From: Candidatus Protochlamydia phocaeensis
Lineage (GTDB): Bacteria; Chlamydiota; Chlamydiia; Chlamydiales; Parachlamydiaceae
DNA length: 64,000 nt
Direction of reading: 5' to 3'
Assembly: GCF_001545115.1 (NCBI RefSeq)
Contig: NZ_FCNU01000002.1
Span: 1 to 64,000, forward strand
How positions within the stretch are numbered: position 1 is the first letter of the stretch; each line of letters starts with the position of its first letter. Below, one piece after another: positions 8,681-17,742 of this stretch. The notes under the pieces were generated by a model that saw only the letters and a program-made list of their open reading frames with translations, made no database searches and was not told the DNA's origin. A program made the translations under genes and the position numbers.

Positions 8681-9991
8681 TTAAATTAATAAAATTCCAG
8701 GGTTTTCTAATAAGTTTTTTAATGTTTGAAGAAAAACCGCTGCCTCAACTCCATCGATGACACGATGATCGACAGAAAGTGTCAGGGTCATGGTTTTACC
8801 AGGTATGATCTTTCCATTTTGAATAACGGGAACCTCTTGAATTCCTCCGACTGCTAGAATAGCCGATTGAGGAGGATTGAGAATCGCTTGAAAATGAGAG
8901 ACTCCATACATTCCCAAATTGGAAATTGTAAAAGATCCTCCTTTATATTCCTGCGGTTCCAGCTTTCCCTCTCTGGCTTTTTGAGCCAAGGAGCGAATTT
9001 CAACGGAAAGCTCTCCCAAATTTTTAAAATCGGCATGGCGAACAATAGGAGTAATGAGCCCACTTTCCATGCTCACAGCAATGGCAATATCAATTGTTTG
9101 GAATTGAATAATCGTTTGATTAGCCGAATTAAATCCTGTATTAATTTTGGGATGTTGCTTCAATGCCAGCGCGCAAGCGCGAACAATAAAATCATTGACC
9201 GATACTTTGATTTGGTTATTTTTAAGCTGTTCCCGTAGATCAACAAGAGCATCTGCCAAGATAGTATGCGTCACATAGAAATGAGGGATAAAAGACTTGG
9301 ATTCCTGAAGCCTTTGCCCAATGACTTTACGCATAGGAGATAAAGGTTGCTCTTCATAGCTTCCGGCAGGCCGTTGAGGGCTCTCACGTCGGCCAAAGTT
9401 AACGATACCGGCCGCGGGCTGCGCCTTTTCCAGATCCCGGCTCATAATGCGCCTATTAGGGCCTGTGCCTTTAATCGTTGTCAGGTCTAATCCTTTTTCT
9501 TTAGCGAGTTTTTTTGCCAAAGGAGAAGCTAAAATGCGCTTTTCCAATGTTTCTGTAGGAAATTCAAAGGTATAATTTTCTAAAGGGGGCTCCGGAGTAA
9601 AAACTGGTTGCTGTAAGGCCGCTCCTTTACGCTTTTCAGGCTCTTCCGCTTTTCCCTCTACTTTCTGTCCTTCAGATACACTTTCTTTCTTCGGCTCTTC
9701 AGCAGATTCGGACGGCAATTGCGGCGGCTGATAGCCTTCAAAGCTCTCTTTTTCATCTGCGGTTAAAACAGCGATTGCTTGGTTAACCACCGCTTCTTGT
9801 CCTTCATTGACAAGGATTTGACGAAGCCAGCCTTCATCTAGCGCATTATGTTCAACTGTTGCCTTATCGGTGGCAACTTCGAATAAAAGGTCGCCCGGTT
9901 GAATAAAATCGCCTACTTTTTTATGCCATTTAACAATCGTTCCTTCTTCCATTGTGGGAGACAGTTTTGGCATCGTCAGTGCAAAAGGCAT
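8681..9991 (-). CDS. pdhC: Pyruvate dehydrogenase E2, dihydrolipoamide acetyltransferase
   Basis: Transfers the acetyl group from E1 to CoA through a swinging lipoyl arm. 436 residues. One lipoyl domain (about 1-80) carries the lipoylated lysine in the ATDKATVEH motif; a charged Pro/Glu linker follows; the peripheral-subunit-binding domain is near 135-170 (ASPLAKKLAKEKGLDL...GTGPNRRI); the catalytic domain fills about 210-436 with the active-site histidine in SVDHRVIDG near the end. It is the last of three genes transcribed pdhA-pdhB-pdhC, 13 bases after pdhB. No E3 (dihydrolipoamide dehydrogenase) gene is in the cluster, as in Chlamydia, where it lies elsewhere. Confidence 0.96.
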   Translation of the reverse strand: MPFALTMPKLSPTMEEGTIVKWHKKVGDFIQPGDLLFEVATDKATVEHNALDEGWLRQILVNEGQEAVVNQAIAVLTADEKESFEGYQPPQLPSESAEEPKKESVSEGQKVEGKAEEPEKRKGAALQQPVFTPEPPLENYTFEFPTETLEKRILASPLAKKLAKEKGLDLTTIKGTGPNRRIMSRDLEKAQPAAGIVNFGRRESPQRPAGSYEEQPLSPMRKVIGQRLQESKSFIPHFYVTHTILADALVDLREQLKNNQIKVSVNDFIVRACALALKQHPKINTGFNSANQTIIQFQTIDIAIAVSMESGLITPIVRHADFKNLGELSVEIRSLAQKAREGKLEPQEYKGGSFTISNLGMYGVSHFQAILNPPQSAILAVGGIQEVPVIQNGKIIPGKTMTLTLSVDHRVIDGVEAAVFLQTLKNLLENPGILLI

Positions 9992-10004
9992 AAAATATAA
10001 TCTC

Positions 10005-10997
10005 CTAATTTTTATTCAGGGCTTTATAAACAGCTGCGAGTATTCTTTCAACGTTTGGCAACGTTTCTCTTTCTAACACTTTGGAATAAGGCATGGGTGT
10101 CTCTCGTTGGCAAACCCGCTCTAAAGGGGCATCCAAGTAGTCAAAACAATGCTCCATGATTTGAAATCCGACTTCGGCAGCAATACCTGCAAAGATATGC
10201 CCTTCCTCCACAATGACGCAGCGATTGGTCTTTCGAATAGATGTCGCAATTGTCGCAATATCAAGAGGTTTAATCGTGCGCAAATCTATTAATTCGGCTT
10301 TGATTCCCTTTTTAGCCAATTCCTTGGCAACTTCTTTGCAAACATTGACCATGCGGCTATGAGAAATGATAGTAATATCTTGGCCGGGAACAACCACTTG
10401 GGCTTTCCCAATAGGAACAAGATATTCACTCGTTGGGATTTCCATTTTATCGCCATAAGACAATTCCGACTCTAAGAATAAGACCGGATTATTATTGCGA
10501 ATAGCTGACTTTAAAAGCCCTTTGGCATCATAGGGGTTGCTGGGAGCGATCACATACCAACCGGGCAAATTTCCATATATAGCCTCTACGCAATGCGAGT
10601 GCTGGCTAGATACTTGTGCCGCAGCGCCATTTGGTCCTCTAAAAACAATGGGAACGGAAAACCGATTGCCTGACATGTAATACATTTTAATCGCATTGGA
10701 AATCAATTGATCGGCTGCAACAAAGGAAAAATTAAAACTCATAAATTCAACGATAGGACGAAGCCCTGTCATCGCAGCTCCAACGCAAAGACCGGCGAAT
10801 CCCAACTCTGAAATAGGCGTATCTACAATGCGCTTGGGGCCCCATTTCGCTAGCATTCCTTTTGTGACTTTATAGGCGCCATTATATTCGCCCACTTCTT
10901 CGCCCATGACAAAAACTTTTGAATCGCGCTCCATCTCTTCATCAATGGCTTGGCGAAGCGCCTCTCTCATTTCCACGACTTGTGTTCCGTTAGCCAC
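10005..10997 (-). CDS. pdhB: Pyruvate dehydrogenase E1 beta subunit
   Basis: Pairs with the alpha subunit to decarboxylate pyruvate with thiamine diphosphate. 330 residues. The start is a GTG at 10997 preceded at good spacing by AGAGGT; the next in-frame ATG (MREALRQAIDEEM) would cut off a few conserved residues. Typical E1-beta features are the N-terminal EEVGEYNGAYKVTKG region, RPIVEFMSFNF, the VSSQHSHCVEA segment and the C-terminal DAPLERVCQRETPMPYS block. It lies 38 bases after pdhA and 13 before pdhC, so the three are probably one transcript. Confidence 0.96.
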   Translation of the reverse strand: MANGTQVVEMREALRQAIDEEMERDSKVFVMGEEVGEYNGAYKVTKGMLAKWGPKRIVDTPISELGFAGLCVGAAMTGLRPIVEFMSFNFSFVAADQLISNAIKMYYMSGNRFSVPIVFRGPNGAAAQVSSQHSHCVEAIYGNLPGWYVIAPSNPYDAKGLLKSAIRNNNPVLFLESELSYGDKMEIPTSEYLVPIGKAQVVVPGQDITIISHSRMVNVCKEVAKELAKKGIKAELIDLRTIKPLDIATIATSIRKTNRCVIVEEGHIFAGIAAEVGFQIMEHCFDYLDAPLERVCQRETPMPYSKVLERETLPNVERILAAVYKALNKN

Positions 10998-11035
10998 GTG
11001 TCTACCTCTTCTATCAATGATTTAATAAGTCTTTA

Positions 11036-12052
11036 TTAAGGAGCGAAAACATCTTCTTCCAACGTCTGCGGATCTGGCCACGGGCTATTATCCGCAAAAT
11101 GCATGGCCTCTATCACTATTTCGCGAATCTCTTTATCCATTTGCTTTACTTGCTCCTCGCTTATCATTCCTTCCTCTATCAAGGTCGCCTGCATGATCTG
11201 GATAGGATCGCGGATCATCACTTCTTTAAGCTGATCTTTGGAGCGGTAAAGGCCCGGATCAGAAATAGAGTGCCCTTTAAAACGCTGGGTCACGACTTCT
11301 ACCAAGACGGGACGCTGCGTCTCTAAGACTTCATGAAAAAGATGGGAAAATCCCCCATAACAATTAAAAAAGTCCATTCCATCGAATGTATATCCCTTCA
11401 TATTATATCCGGGAGCTTTATCTTCAGCTAAATGCGATACGCTAACAGCCTTTTGAACCGCCGTCCCCATCCCCCACTGATTATTTTCAATGACATAAAT
11501 ACAAGGAAGATCCCATAGAGACGCTAAATTTAAAGACTCATGGAAAGCCCCTTGCGGCACAGCCCCATCTCCCATAAAGCAGATCGACACTTCATCCTTA
11601 TTTCCCTCGTATTTCAAAGTAAAGGCAGCACCCGTTGCAATTGGAACCTGACCGGTCACAATTCCAAAACCGCCAAGCAAACGCTCTGTGAAAAAGTGCA
11701 TCGATCCCCCGCGCCCTCTGGCATTTCCAGTTGCCCGCCCGTAAAGCTCGGCCATCAATTCATTAGGAGACGCTCCCAATAAAAGGGCTAAGGCATGAAC
11801 ACGATAAGAAGTCGCATACCAATTATTTGGTCCAAGAGCCTGCACGGCTGCTGTTTGAATAGCTTCCTGCCCTACATAGGCATGAAAAAAGCCGCCAATT
11901 TTCCCCTGCTGATAGGCCGCTTCAGCGCGCAGTTCGAAATTGCGGATCAGCAGCATTTTACGTAAGCAGTCAATCAGCTGCTGCGAGCCTAATTGTTTAA
12001 TAACAGCCGCGCGATCGGCTGAAAAGAATTGAGGCGAAGCACACGTATCCAT
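11036..12052 (-). CDS. pdhA: Pyruvate dehydrogenase E1 alpha subunit
   Basis: Thiamine-diphosphate-binding half of E1. 338 residues. The ThDP motif GDG...NN is clear: FMGDGAVPQGAFHESLNLA, ending ENNQWGMG. The GRGGSMHFF segment and the phosphorylation-loop-like region (HSISDPGLYRSK) are conserved. First gene of pdhA-pdhB-pdhC; the promoter must lie in the spacer above 12052, but I see no convincing -35/-10 pair there. The order A-B-C after the lpxD region resembles CT245-CT247 of Chlamydia, though here the genes are on the opposite strand and separated from lpxD by two extra genes. Confidence 0.96.
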   Translation of the reverse strand: MDTCASPQFFSADRAAVIKQLGSQQLIDCLRKMLLIRNFELRAEAAYQQGKIGGFFHAYVGQEAIQTAAVQALGPNNWYATSYRVHALALLLGASPNELMAELYGRATGNARGRGGSMHFFTERLLGGFGIVTGQVPIATGAAFTLKYEGNKDEVSICFMGDGAVPQGAFHESLNLASLWDLPCIYVIENNQWGMGTAVQKAVSVSHLAEDKAPGYNMKGYTFDGMDFFNCYGGFSHLFHEVLETQRPVLVEVVTQRFKGHSISDPGLYRSKDQLKEVMIRDPIQIMQATLIEEGMISEEQVKQMDKEIREIVIEAMHFADNSPWPDPQTLEEDVFAP

Positions 12053-12183
12053 TCTTTTCCTTGTAGTTTAGGTATAACTTTTAACTTTTTGCAAAACATC
12101 TTAACAGATCGGGGGAAAAAAATAAAAACCAGAATGATTACTTCTATTAAATAGCAGATATTTTTAAATTAAGATAGCTGTTT

Positions 12184-12298
12184 AGAGACTGTCGTCGAAT
12201 TGCTAATTGTCTATCTCCAAGATTATCTTCTCCCATCTTCGGACCTCCGCCTAGGAGAAAAGAATTCAAATCTAGGCCGTTAGCAGCTTTAGGAGGGT
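12184..12298. repeat. Dispersed hairpin repeat, full-length copy
   Basis: The right half (CTAGGAGAAAAGAATTCAAA then TCTAGGCCGTTAGC) matches the right half of the element at 20141-20248 (CTAGAGGAAAAGAACTCAAA then TCTAGGTCACTAGG). The left half (CCAAGATTATCTTCTCCC) resembles the TTTGAGATTATTTTCTTCCT arm found elsewhere. An 88-codon minus-strand frame (12147-12413) runs across it; without a ribosome site or recognisable product I attribute it to the repeat rather than to a gene. Confidence 0.55.
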
Positions 12299-12537
12299 TC
12301 GCCACCCATAAGAGCGGTTCTTGAAAAGAAGGGCTTGACATCACCTGCAGCCGCCTTAAACTGCGCCACTCGCGCAGCTCGTTTAGTCGCAGGTCTTTTT
12401 TTATACATGTCATTTAAATTTGAATTTAACACACCCTTTAATCAAAATATTTTTCAAATCTATCCTTCTCATTCAAATATCCCAGCGGAAACAATTGCGC
12501 CCTTTCCCAAATAGAAAGGGCTTGAAATCAAATTCAA

Positions 12538-13803
12538 TTAAATGATTGCACTCACTTGATGCTCGGCCTGATGGACTTGTTTTTGGGAAGAACTCTCCAG
12601 TCCAACCTCTTGATTGACAACCGCTGCAACACAGGAGTCCGACCAAACATTAATGGCGCTCTCTAGCATATCAATCAAAGTATAAAACGGTAAAATAATC
12701 CCTAAAATATTTAAAGGAACGTTCATAGCCGCCAAAAAGGCGCTTGCTAAAAAGTAGCATCCCATCGGAACCCCTGCATTGCCGATTGCCGCAACCGTAG
12801 CTAAAATAACCCACAGTCCCATTTCTGCTGCCGTATAGCTGACCCCTTGGCTCATAGAAACAAAAAGGACTGTAATCAAAATAAAAGCCGCGCAAGCATT
12901 CATATTAATTGTCGTGCAAAGCGGAAGAGTAAAACTGGCCACTTTCCTAGAAATACCAACATTTTCTTCTGCGCAACGCATCGCCATGGGAAGGGCCGCA
13001 GCAGAGGACTTTGTAAAAAACGCAACGGATAACGCCGGCAACATTCCTTTGGCCATTTTAACAGGCGATATTCCCTTTAATTTCAGCATAGTAGGGAGAA
13101 CAATAAATGCCTGGATGACATTAGCCGCTATTACGCAGGTTAAATATAAAGCTAAGCTTTTTACGTCCAGCCCTTGACTGAGGTCACGCATAAATAGGAC
13201 GACGAATGCCCAAATCGCCACCGGCATAATCAAAATAATCCAGCGCGTAATGGCAATAATGGCAGCATAGATGCTAGAGAAGAAGGAATGCAGCACCGAG
13301 CGATGCTGAGAGGGAAGAGAGACGATAGCGAAGCTCAGTAAGATAGCGAGAAACAAGACGCCAATGACATTATTTTCGCTAAAAGGCTGAATAATATTGG
13401 ATGGAACAATTTGAATAAAAAAAGAGAGATAGCTCGCCTGAGAAGGCGAAGATTCTGCAGCAGCCGGCGAAGCCAAGATTTGTCCTCTGACAGGATCAAT
13501 GCCAATAAATAATCCCAAGGCGATTGTCGCTGCAAGGAGAGTGGTCAAAAGAGTATATTTAACAACCTTTTGGCCCAACCACTTAATTTCTTGAATATTC
13601 TCCATGCCGGATGCAGTTGAAACAATGGAAAGAAAAATAATGGGCAAACTGACTAGCTTCAAAAGATTAATGAATAATTGCGAAACAGTTTCTGCCACTT
13701 GAATAATCATCGCCTGCTGAAGACAACCACACAAGACACCCAGAAAAATTGCAATAGCAAAAAAAATAGTAGGGTTAATTTTGCGTTTAACCTGGGTGCA
13801 CAT
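12538..13803 (-). CDS. Cation:dicarboxylate/amino-acid symporter (DAACS/GltP-SstT family)
   Basis: Inner-membrane secondary transporter for acidic or neutral amino acids or C4-dicarboxylates, driven by Na+ or H+. 421 residues, normal length; ATG 13803 follows GGAGG. Hydrophobic helices run through the protein; the first hairpin-loop region shows FFTKSSAAALPM in place of the usual TSSS motif, and the seventh-helix region reads LCTTINMNACAAF, where most family members have GATINMDGTA. The changes at the NMDGT cation/substrate site (Asp to Asn, Gly-Thr to Ala-Cys) suggest altered ion coupling or substrate. For an intracellular bacterium it would import host amino acids. It is transcribed alone. 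Confidence 0.88.
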   Translation of the reverse strand: MCTQVKRKINPTIFFAIAIFLGVLCGCLQQAMIIQVAETVSQLFINLLKLVSLPIIFLSIVSTASGMENIQEIKWLGQKVVKYTLLTTLLAATIALGLFIGIDPVRGQILASPAAAESSPSQASYLSFFIQIVPSNIIQPFSENNVIGVLFLAILLSFAIVSLPSQHRSVLHSFFSSIYAAIIAITRWIILIMPVAIWAFVVLFMRDLSQGLDVKSLALYLTCVIAANVIQAFIVLPTMLKLKGISPVKMAKGMLPALSVAFFTKSSAAALPMAMRCAEENVGISRKVASFTLPLCTTINMNACAAFILITVLFVSMSQGVSYTAAEMGLWVILATVAAIGNAGVPMGCYFLASAFLAAMNVPLNILGIILPFYTLIDMLESAINVWSDSCVAAVVNQEVGLESSSQKQVHQAEHQVSAII

Positions 13804-14270
13804 CGCGAACCTCCGATAAATGATAATAAGCTTATAAACCTAAGAGTTTATATGTTTTAGTTTAGGTTTTTATTTTTATCAATAAAAACCTGGAAATTCG
13901 AGCCAATGTAAAAAAATTTCTTTAAATAAAGAATTAACTTGTGCTAGTTATTAATCATCATTCATCGGATCAATCTTTTTCACATAGAGCCTGCTTTTTG
14001 GATCGATAAGCCTTGACTGTGAAAATCAATAAGGAATTCCTCGAAGATTTACCTTTCGCAGGAGAGTGCACAAGGAATGCTTTATGAGAGAACAAGAAAA
14101 GCAAGTGAAGTTATTCGTTAATTTGCCTCGGAGTTGCTTTTTTTCCTCTTTCGTTCGCTTGATTTCCTTTTCACCAGCTTTTGACTTAATAGTCAGGCAA
14201 ACCTGTCCTAAGCAGCGCTTACTTGACACCCTTTTAAGTTTTTTGCAGATCTGCATGGACGACTATTAAT
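13804..14270. other. Divergent intergenic region, no gene seen
   Basis: 467 bases between the symporter (minus) and the TVP38 gene (plus). Two overlapping open frames on opposite strands (14026-14256 and 14066-14269) have no homology that I recognise and no ribosome sites; they look like chance frames. A TTGACA-like hexamer near 14223 has no -10 partner at proper distance. Confidence 0.4.
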
Positions 14271-15014
14271 ATGTGGAAAAAATGCAGACGCTATATTCCC
14301 ATCTCCCTCATTTTTCTCCTCATGATCTTAGCTTATCTAGCTCTCTTAGCAAATGTCATCGGCTGGGAAGATCTTAAAAAAGTTGAGCAAATTCTCAGCA
14401 CCTATACATTTAAATATCCGCTCCTTGTCACCTTTCTCTTTATGAGCATATATATTCTGTATGTTGTATTAGCCCTGCCCGGTCCCTTTGTCCTTTCCAT
14501 TTTAGCCGGCTGCTTGTTCCCCCAGCCATTCAGCACTTTATATGTCATTATATCCGCGACAATCGGCGCCTCCCTTCTCTTTTTAGCCGCACGGACGTCT
14601 TTTAGGGAGCATTTTTACCGCCTGGCAGGCCCCCTGCTTAAAAAAGTAGAAAAAGGGCTTCAAGAAGATGCAGCCAGCTACCTCATTTTTTTAAGGCTCG
14701 TTCCTTTTTTTCCTTTATGGTTCACCAATACAGTTCCGGCACTTTTTGGTATCCCTTATCGCACATTCTTATGGACCACGGTGGCAGGGCTTCTTCCCGG
14801 CATATTTATTTTCACCGAAGCAGGAAGAGCTCTTACAACCATGTTGGACGATCAAGGTTCCTTAACAGTTGATCGTTTTTTCAATCTTCCTCTTAGATTG
14901 GCGATGACAGGCGTGGCTATTTTATTCATCCTTCCGACAATAACCAAAAAATTCAAGTCGAGACGCAGAAAGCAAAAAGAGACTTACCAAGCTAGATACG
15001 AGAGCCAAAAATAG
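14271..15014 (+). CDS. TVP38/TMEM64 (DedA-like) membrane protein
   Basis: Inner-membrane protein of the VTT/DedA superfamily, whose members are implicated in lipid scrambling or undecaprenyl-phosphate recycling. 247 residues; about five or six hydrophobic segments. The family core is visible at about 70-160: ALPGPFVLSILAGCLF, then an IGASLLFLAAR helix, then LRLVPFFPLWFTNTVPALFG with the conserved Arg and Pro residues and the amphipathic re-entrant turn. The C-terminus is a Lys/Arg-rich tail (KKFKSRRRKQKE). The ribosome site is weak. Its last 19 bases overlap the end of yggS on the other strand. Exact substrate unknown. Confidence 0.85.
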   Translation: MWKKCRRYIPISLIFLLMILAYLALLANVIGWEDLKKVEQILSTYTFKYPLLVTFLFMSIYILYVVLALPGPFVLSILAGCLFPQPFSTLYVIISATIGASLLFLAARTSFREHFYRLAGPLLKKVEKGLQEDAASYLIFLRLVPFFPLWFTNTVPALFGIPYRTFLWTTVAGLLPGIFIFTEAGRALTTMLDDQGSLTVDRFFNLPLRLAMTGVAILFILPTITKKFKSRRRKQKETYQARYESQK

Positions 15015-15696
15015 CTGTCCCTATACGGACCAAAGTTGCCCCTTCTTGGATGGCGATGCCATAATCATGGGACATTCCCATAGATAAATGGCGAAAAATT
15101 TGGGGCTCCCGCATCTTCTCTTTCCAATTTTCGCGTAGCTGATAGAGTTGTCTGAAACAAGCACGAACCGCCTTTTCATCTTCAGTAAAAGGCGCTATCG
15201 TCATTAGGCCTTCAATTCTTAAAGAAGCGAATTGGACAAGAGAGCTTAAAGAGGCCTGCCATTGTTCAGCTGTCAGGCCATGTTTCGATGCTTCCAATGA
15301 GGTATTCACCTGCAGCAGAACCGCGACTACTTTGTTGAATTTTTGGGCCACTTGGTTGATTTTCTGCGCCAGCTCCAAGCTATCGACTGAATGAATTAAG
15401 CAAAACGGAGCGTCCAGCGCCTTATTGACTTTATTGCTTTGCAAAGTTCCAATCAAATGCCATTGACTATCAGTGGGCAATTGAGGCATTTTCATTAATG
15501 CCTCTTGCAAGCGATTTTCTCCGAACTGCCGGCAACCAGCCTCGTAAGCCTCCTGAATGGCAGAAAGAGGCTGCGTTTTTGTCACTGCAATGAGGGAAAT
15601 TTCTTCTGGCCGGCGCCCGCATTTTAGAGCTTTCTCTTGAATATCTTCTTGAATAAAACGGTAGCGTTCGGCAATAGAAGAAAAAGGCAAGGTCAT
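14992..15696 (-). CDS. yggS: YggS/PLPBP-type pyridoxal-phosphate homeostasis protein
   Basis: Single-domain alanine-racemase-fold protein that binds PLP and buffers vitamin B6 and amino-acid pools; no racemase activity is known for the family. I choose ATG 15696, giving 234 residues: it overlaps the TGA of the upstream gene as ATGA. An in-frame TTG at 15702 is less likely. The PLP lysine is Lys40 in IAVTKTQP; other family marks are QFGENRLQEAL, WHLIGTLQSNKV, HSVDSLELA, MTIAP and LSMGMSHDY...RIGTAIFG. It is the last gene of the nfeD-nfeD-floA block, so probably co-translated with its upstream neighbour. Confidence 0.95.
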   Translation of the reverse strand: MTLPFSSIAERYRFIQEDIQEKALKCGRRPEEISLIAVTKTQPLSAIQEAYEAGCRQFGENRLQEALMKMPQLPTDSQWHLIGTLQSNKVNKALDAPFCLIHSVDSLELAQKINQVAQKFNKVVAVLLQVNTSLEASKHGLTAEQWQASLSSLVQFASLRIEGLMTIAPFTEDEKAVRACFRQLYQLRENWKEKMREPQIFRHLSMGMSHDYGIAIQEGATLVRIGTAIFGSRI

Positions 15697-16205
15697 TCCC
15701 AAGGCCTCAAGCTTTTGGGTTTATCTAAAATTTCTTTTAAAATAACCATTTGGTTTTTATGCGTTAAGCGATCTAGCGCTTTTCCGGCACGCGAGCGGCC
15801 GCTAGAGAGCGTTTCCTTTGTAAGTTGGGGGCGCTCTTCGTGGCGAGAGAATTGAGTCGTTAAAGAATGGCTTTCTAAGTTGCTAGAGATTTTTCTTTTT
15901 TCGATCTGGCTTGTTAATTGATAATTTTCCAGGCTTAAGGAAGCCTTCTTCTTCTCTTTCTTAATTTTCTTTTGCTCAATAGGAGGAAGCGGAGGAGGCA
16001 CCGGCTTTTTTGGAGCCTCTCTCTGCTGTTTTTCTTTTTCCAATGTCTTTAAAAATTCGTTCAATAGATCCCCTTGCATCGTATCTTCTCCGCTTGGCAT
16101 CGGCTGTTGAGCAGCCTCTTCCTTCTGCTTGGGTCGATTCTTCCCAATTAGATATAGAAGGGAAAGAAAGCTGATAATATAGCCGATGATTTCTGGACCA
16201 GACAT
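15693..16205 (-). CDS. Hypothetical protein with N-terminal membrane anchor
   Basis: Not recognised. 170 residues; ATG 16205 is preceded by a good GGAG. One N-terminal hydrophobic helix (about residues 5-22, EIIGYIISFLSLLYLIG) is followed by a highly charged, Lys/Glu/Pro-rich region (including the run PVPPPLPPIEQ) and a basic C-terminal part (HKNQMVILKEILDKPKSLRPWE). The layout is a single-pass protein with a long cytoplasmic disordered tail. It lies 17 bases after floA and overlaps yggS by 4 bases, so it belongs to the membrane-domain operon and may be a scaffold or adaptor for FloA. That role is inference from position only. Confidence 0.8.
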   Translation of the reverse strand: MSGPEIIGYIISFLSLLYLIGKNRPKQKEEAAQQPMPSGEDTMQGDLLNEFLKTLEKEKQQREAPKKPVPPPLPPIEQKKIKKEKKKASLSLENYQLTSQIEKRKISSNLESHSLTTQFSRHEERPQLTKETLSSGRSRAGKALDRLTHKNQMVILKEILDKPKSLRPWE

Positions 16206-16222
16206 GTGCGCTTCTCCTTAAT

Positions 16223-17251
16223 TTATCCTTGCTTAGCTTCGCCTTCAGGCTTTGCTAAAGCATTGCGCATATCGGTATCGGCTTGAATATTTTGGATGCG
16301 TTGATAATCCATGATGCCTAATTTACCGCTTCTAAATGCCTCAGCCATTGCTAGAGGAACGGCCGCCTGCGCTTCAACCAATTTAGCCTCCATATCTCTA
16401 ACCTTTGCCAAGTTCTCCTGTTCCATAGCAACAGCCATCGTCCGGCGTTTTTCTGCTTCCGCTTTAGCAATTCGAATATCCGATTCTGCTTGGTCTGTAC
16501 GCAACCTTGCTCCAATATTTTCACCTAAATTGATTTCAACAATATCAATGGAAAGAATCAAGAAAGCTGTCGAAGAGTCTAGCCCTTTTTCTAAAACCAA
16601 CTTAGAGATCCGCTGAGGAGACTCCAATACTTGCTTATGCGTATCCGATCCGCCAATAGCACTGACGATCCCCTCTCCGACACGAGCGACAATCGTCTCT
16701 TCTGTGGCGCCTCCGACTAACTGGGCAATATTCGTTCTTACCGTTACACGGGCCCGGCAATTAAGCTGAATTCCATCTTTTGCCACTCCTGTGATATAGC
16801 CTCCATGGCTTGGACAATCGATCACGCGAGGATTAACAGATGTCTGAACAGCATCTTTAATGTCCCGGCCGGCCAAGTCAATGGCTGTCGCACGCCTCCA
16901 ATCCAATGGAATATTAGCTTTATCTGCTGCAATCATGGCTTCAACGACATTGGTGATGTGTCCGCCTGCTAAATAATGCGTTTCCAAATCTGCTACGCTG
17001 ATTTGTTTTAAGCCGGCTTTGAACAAATTAATGCGCGCATTGACGATGATGCGAGGGGGAATTTTGCGCAGGCTCATTCCAATAATATTAAATAAAGGAA
17101 TGGGCGTGCCGGACACAAACGCTTGAAACCACAAACTAAGAAATTTGCCTAGGATGCTTAAAATAATAATGAGGACAATGGCGATGGCAAACACAAGAAA
17201 ATAAAATTCCATGCTCACATTATTAGCCGCAGCTTGCAATAAAACCGTCAT
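16223..17251 (-). CDS. floA: FloA, flotillin-like SPFH membrane-domain scaffold
   Basis: Bacterial flotillin-like protein that organises functional membrane microdomains. 342 residues, matching the family. A hydrophobic hairpin near the start (about 15-55, [19 protein letters not shown] then a second short segment) is followed by the SPFH domain (about 60-240: [51 protein letters not shown]) and by an Ala/Glu-rich coiled-coil tail ([16 protein letters not shown]). It is separated by 1 base from the short nfeD gene. NfeD-FloA pairing is standard (yqeZ-yqfA in Bacillus), supporting joint action in membrane organisation or proteolysis. Confidence 0.95.
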   Translation of the reverse strand: MTVLLQAAANNVSMEFYFLVFAIAIVLIIILSILGKFLSLWFQAFVSGTPIPLFNIIGMSLRKIPPRIIVNARINLFKAGLKQISVADLETHYLAGGHITNVVEAMIAADKANIPLDWRRATAIDLAGRDIKDAVQTSVNPRVIDCPSHGGYITGVAKDGIQLNCRARVTVRTNIAQLVGGATEETIVARVGEGIVSAIGGSDTHKQVLESPQRISKLVLEKGLDSSTAFLILSIDIVEINLGENIGARLRTDQAESDIRIAKAEAEKRRTMAVAMEQENLAKVRDMEAKLVEAQAAVPLAMAEAFRSGKLGIMDYQRIQNIQADTDMRNALAKPEGEAKQG

Positions 17252-17252
17252 A

Positions 17253-17726
17253 TTAAGATTCCTTTTTGCTTAATTGGACAAGAAGACTTTCTTCTTGCCC
17301 GGAAATGACTAATACTTTTTCTCCCTTGGGAATATATCCAGTCACCGAAATAGCTTGATGCTGCTTCCCTTCTATCAAAACATATCCGCCCGGTTTTAAA
17401 TCAGATAAGACTATTCCAATTTTACCGATCGCATCCTTGTCATAGCTCGACGCTTGATAGCCTTCCTGATCCTTATGCAGATAAATGCTATATTCCGGCT
17501 TAGCATGCTTAATGCGCCAAATGGCAAAACGGATGAGAAGGCCGATACTGACTGCTACGCCAAAGACAAACAGCGTAATGGCAATCGCTGAATTTGTTTG
17601 AGAAGCAAAAAGCACAATACTGGTCAGGACGAACACGCTTCCTATAATGCCCATAATAGCGCCCGGAAGGTAAAATTCAATTAAAATGAGAAAAAGGCCG
17701 ATCAGGAGAAAAATAAAGGGCATCAT
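17253..17726 (-). CDS. Short NfeD-like membrane protein
   Basis: 157 residues: three or four N-terminal hydrophobic helices ([18 protein letters not shown], then two more through about residue 80) and a C-terminal OB-fold of NfeD type (about 95-155: [21 protein letters not shown]...[17 protein letters not shown]). It lacks the ClpP-like protease part and is the form of NfeD usually encoded next to flotillin/stomatin genes. It lies between the long nfeD (16-base gap) and floA (1-base gap). A partner of FloA in the inner membrane is the natural reading. Confidence 0.9.
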   Translation of the reverse strand: MMPFIFLLIGLFLILIEFYLPGAIMGIIGSVFVLTSIVLFASQTNSAIAITLFVFGVAVSIGLLIRFAIWRIKHAKPEYSIYLHKDQEGYQASSYDKDAIGKIGIVLSDLKPGGYVLIEGKQHQAISVTGYIPKGEKVLVISGQEESLLVQLSKKES

Positions 17727-17742
17727 AAGTATTTATTCCCAT

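Noticed and set aside
12147-12413. 88-codon minus-strand open frame downstream of the symporter
   Set aside because: Most of it is a copy of the dispersed hairpin repeat; no ribosome site, no recognisable protein content.
14066-14269. 67-codon frame ending one base before the TVP38 gene
   Set aside because: Tempting as a leader peptide by position, but composition is random-like, and an equally long frame exists on the other strand.
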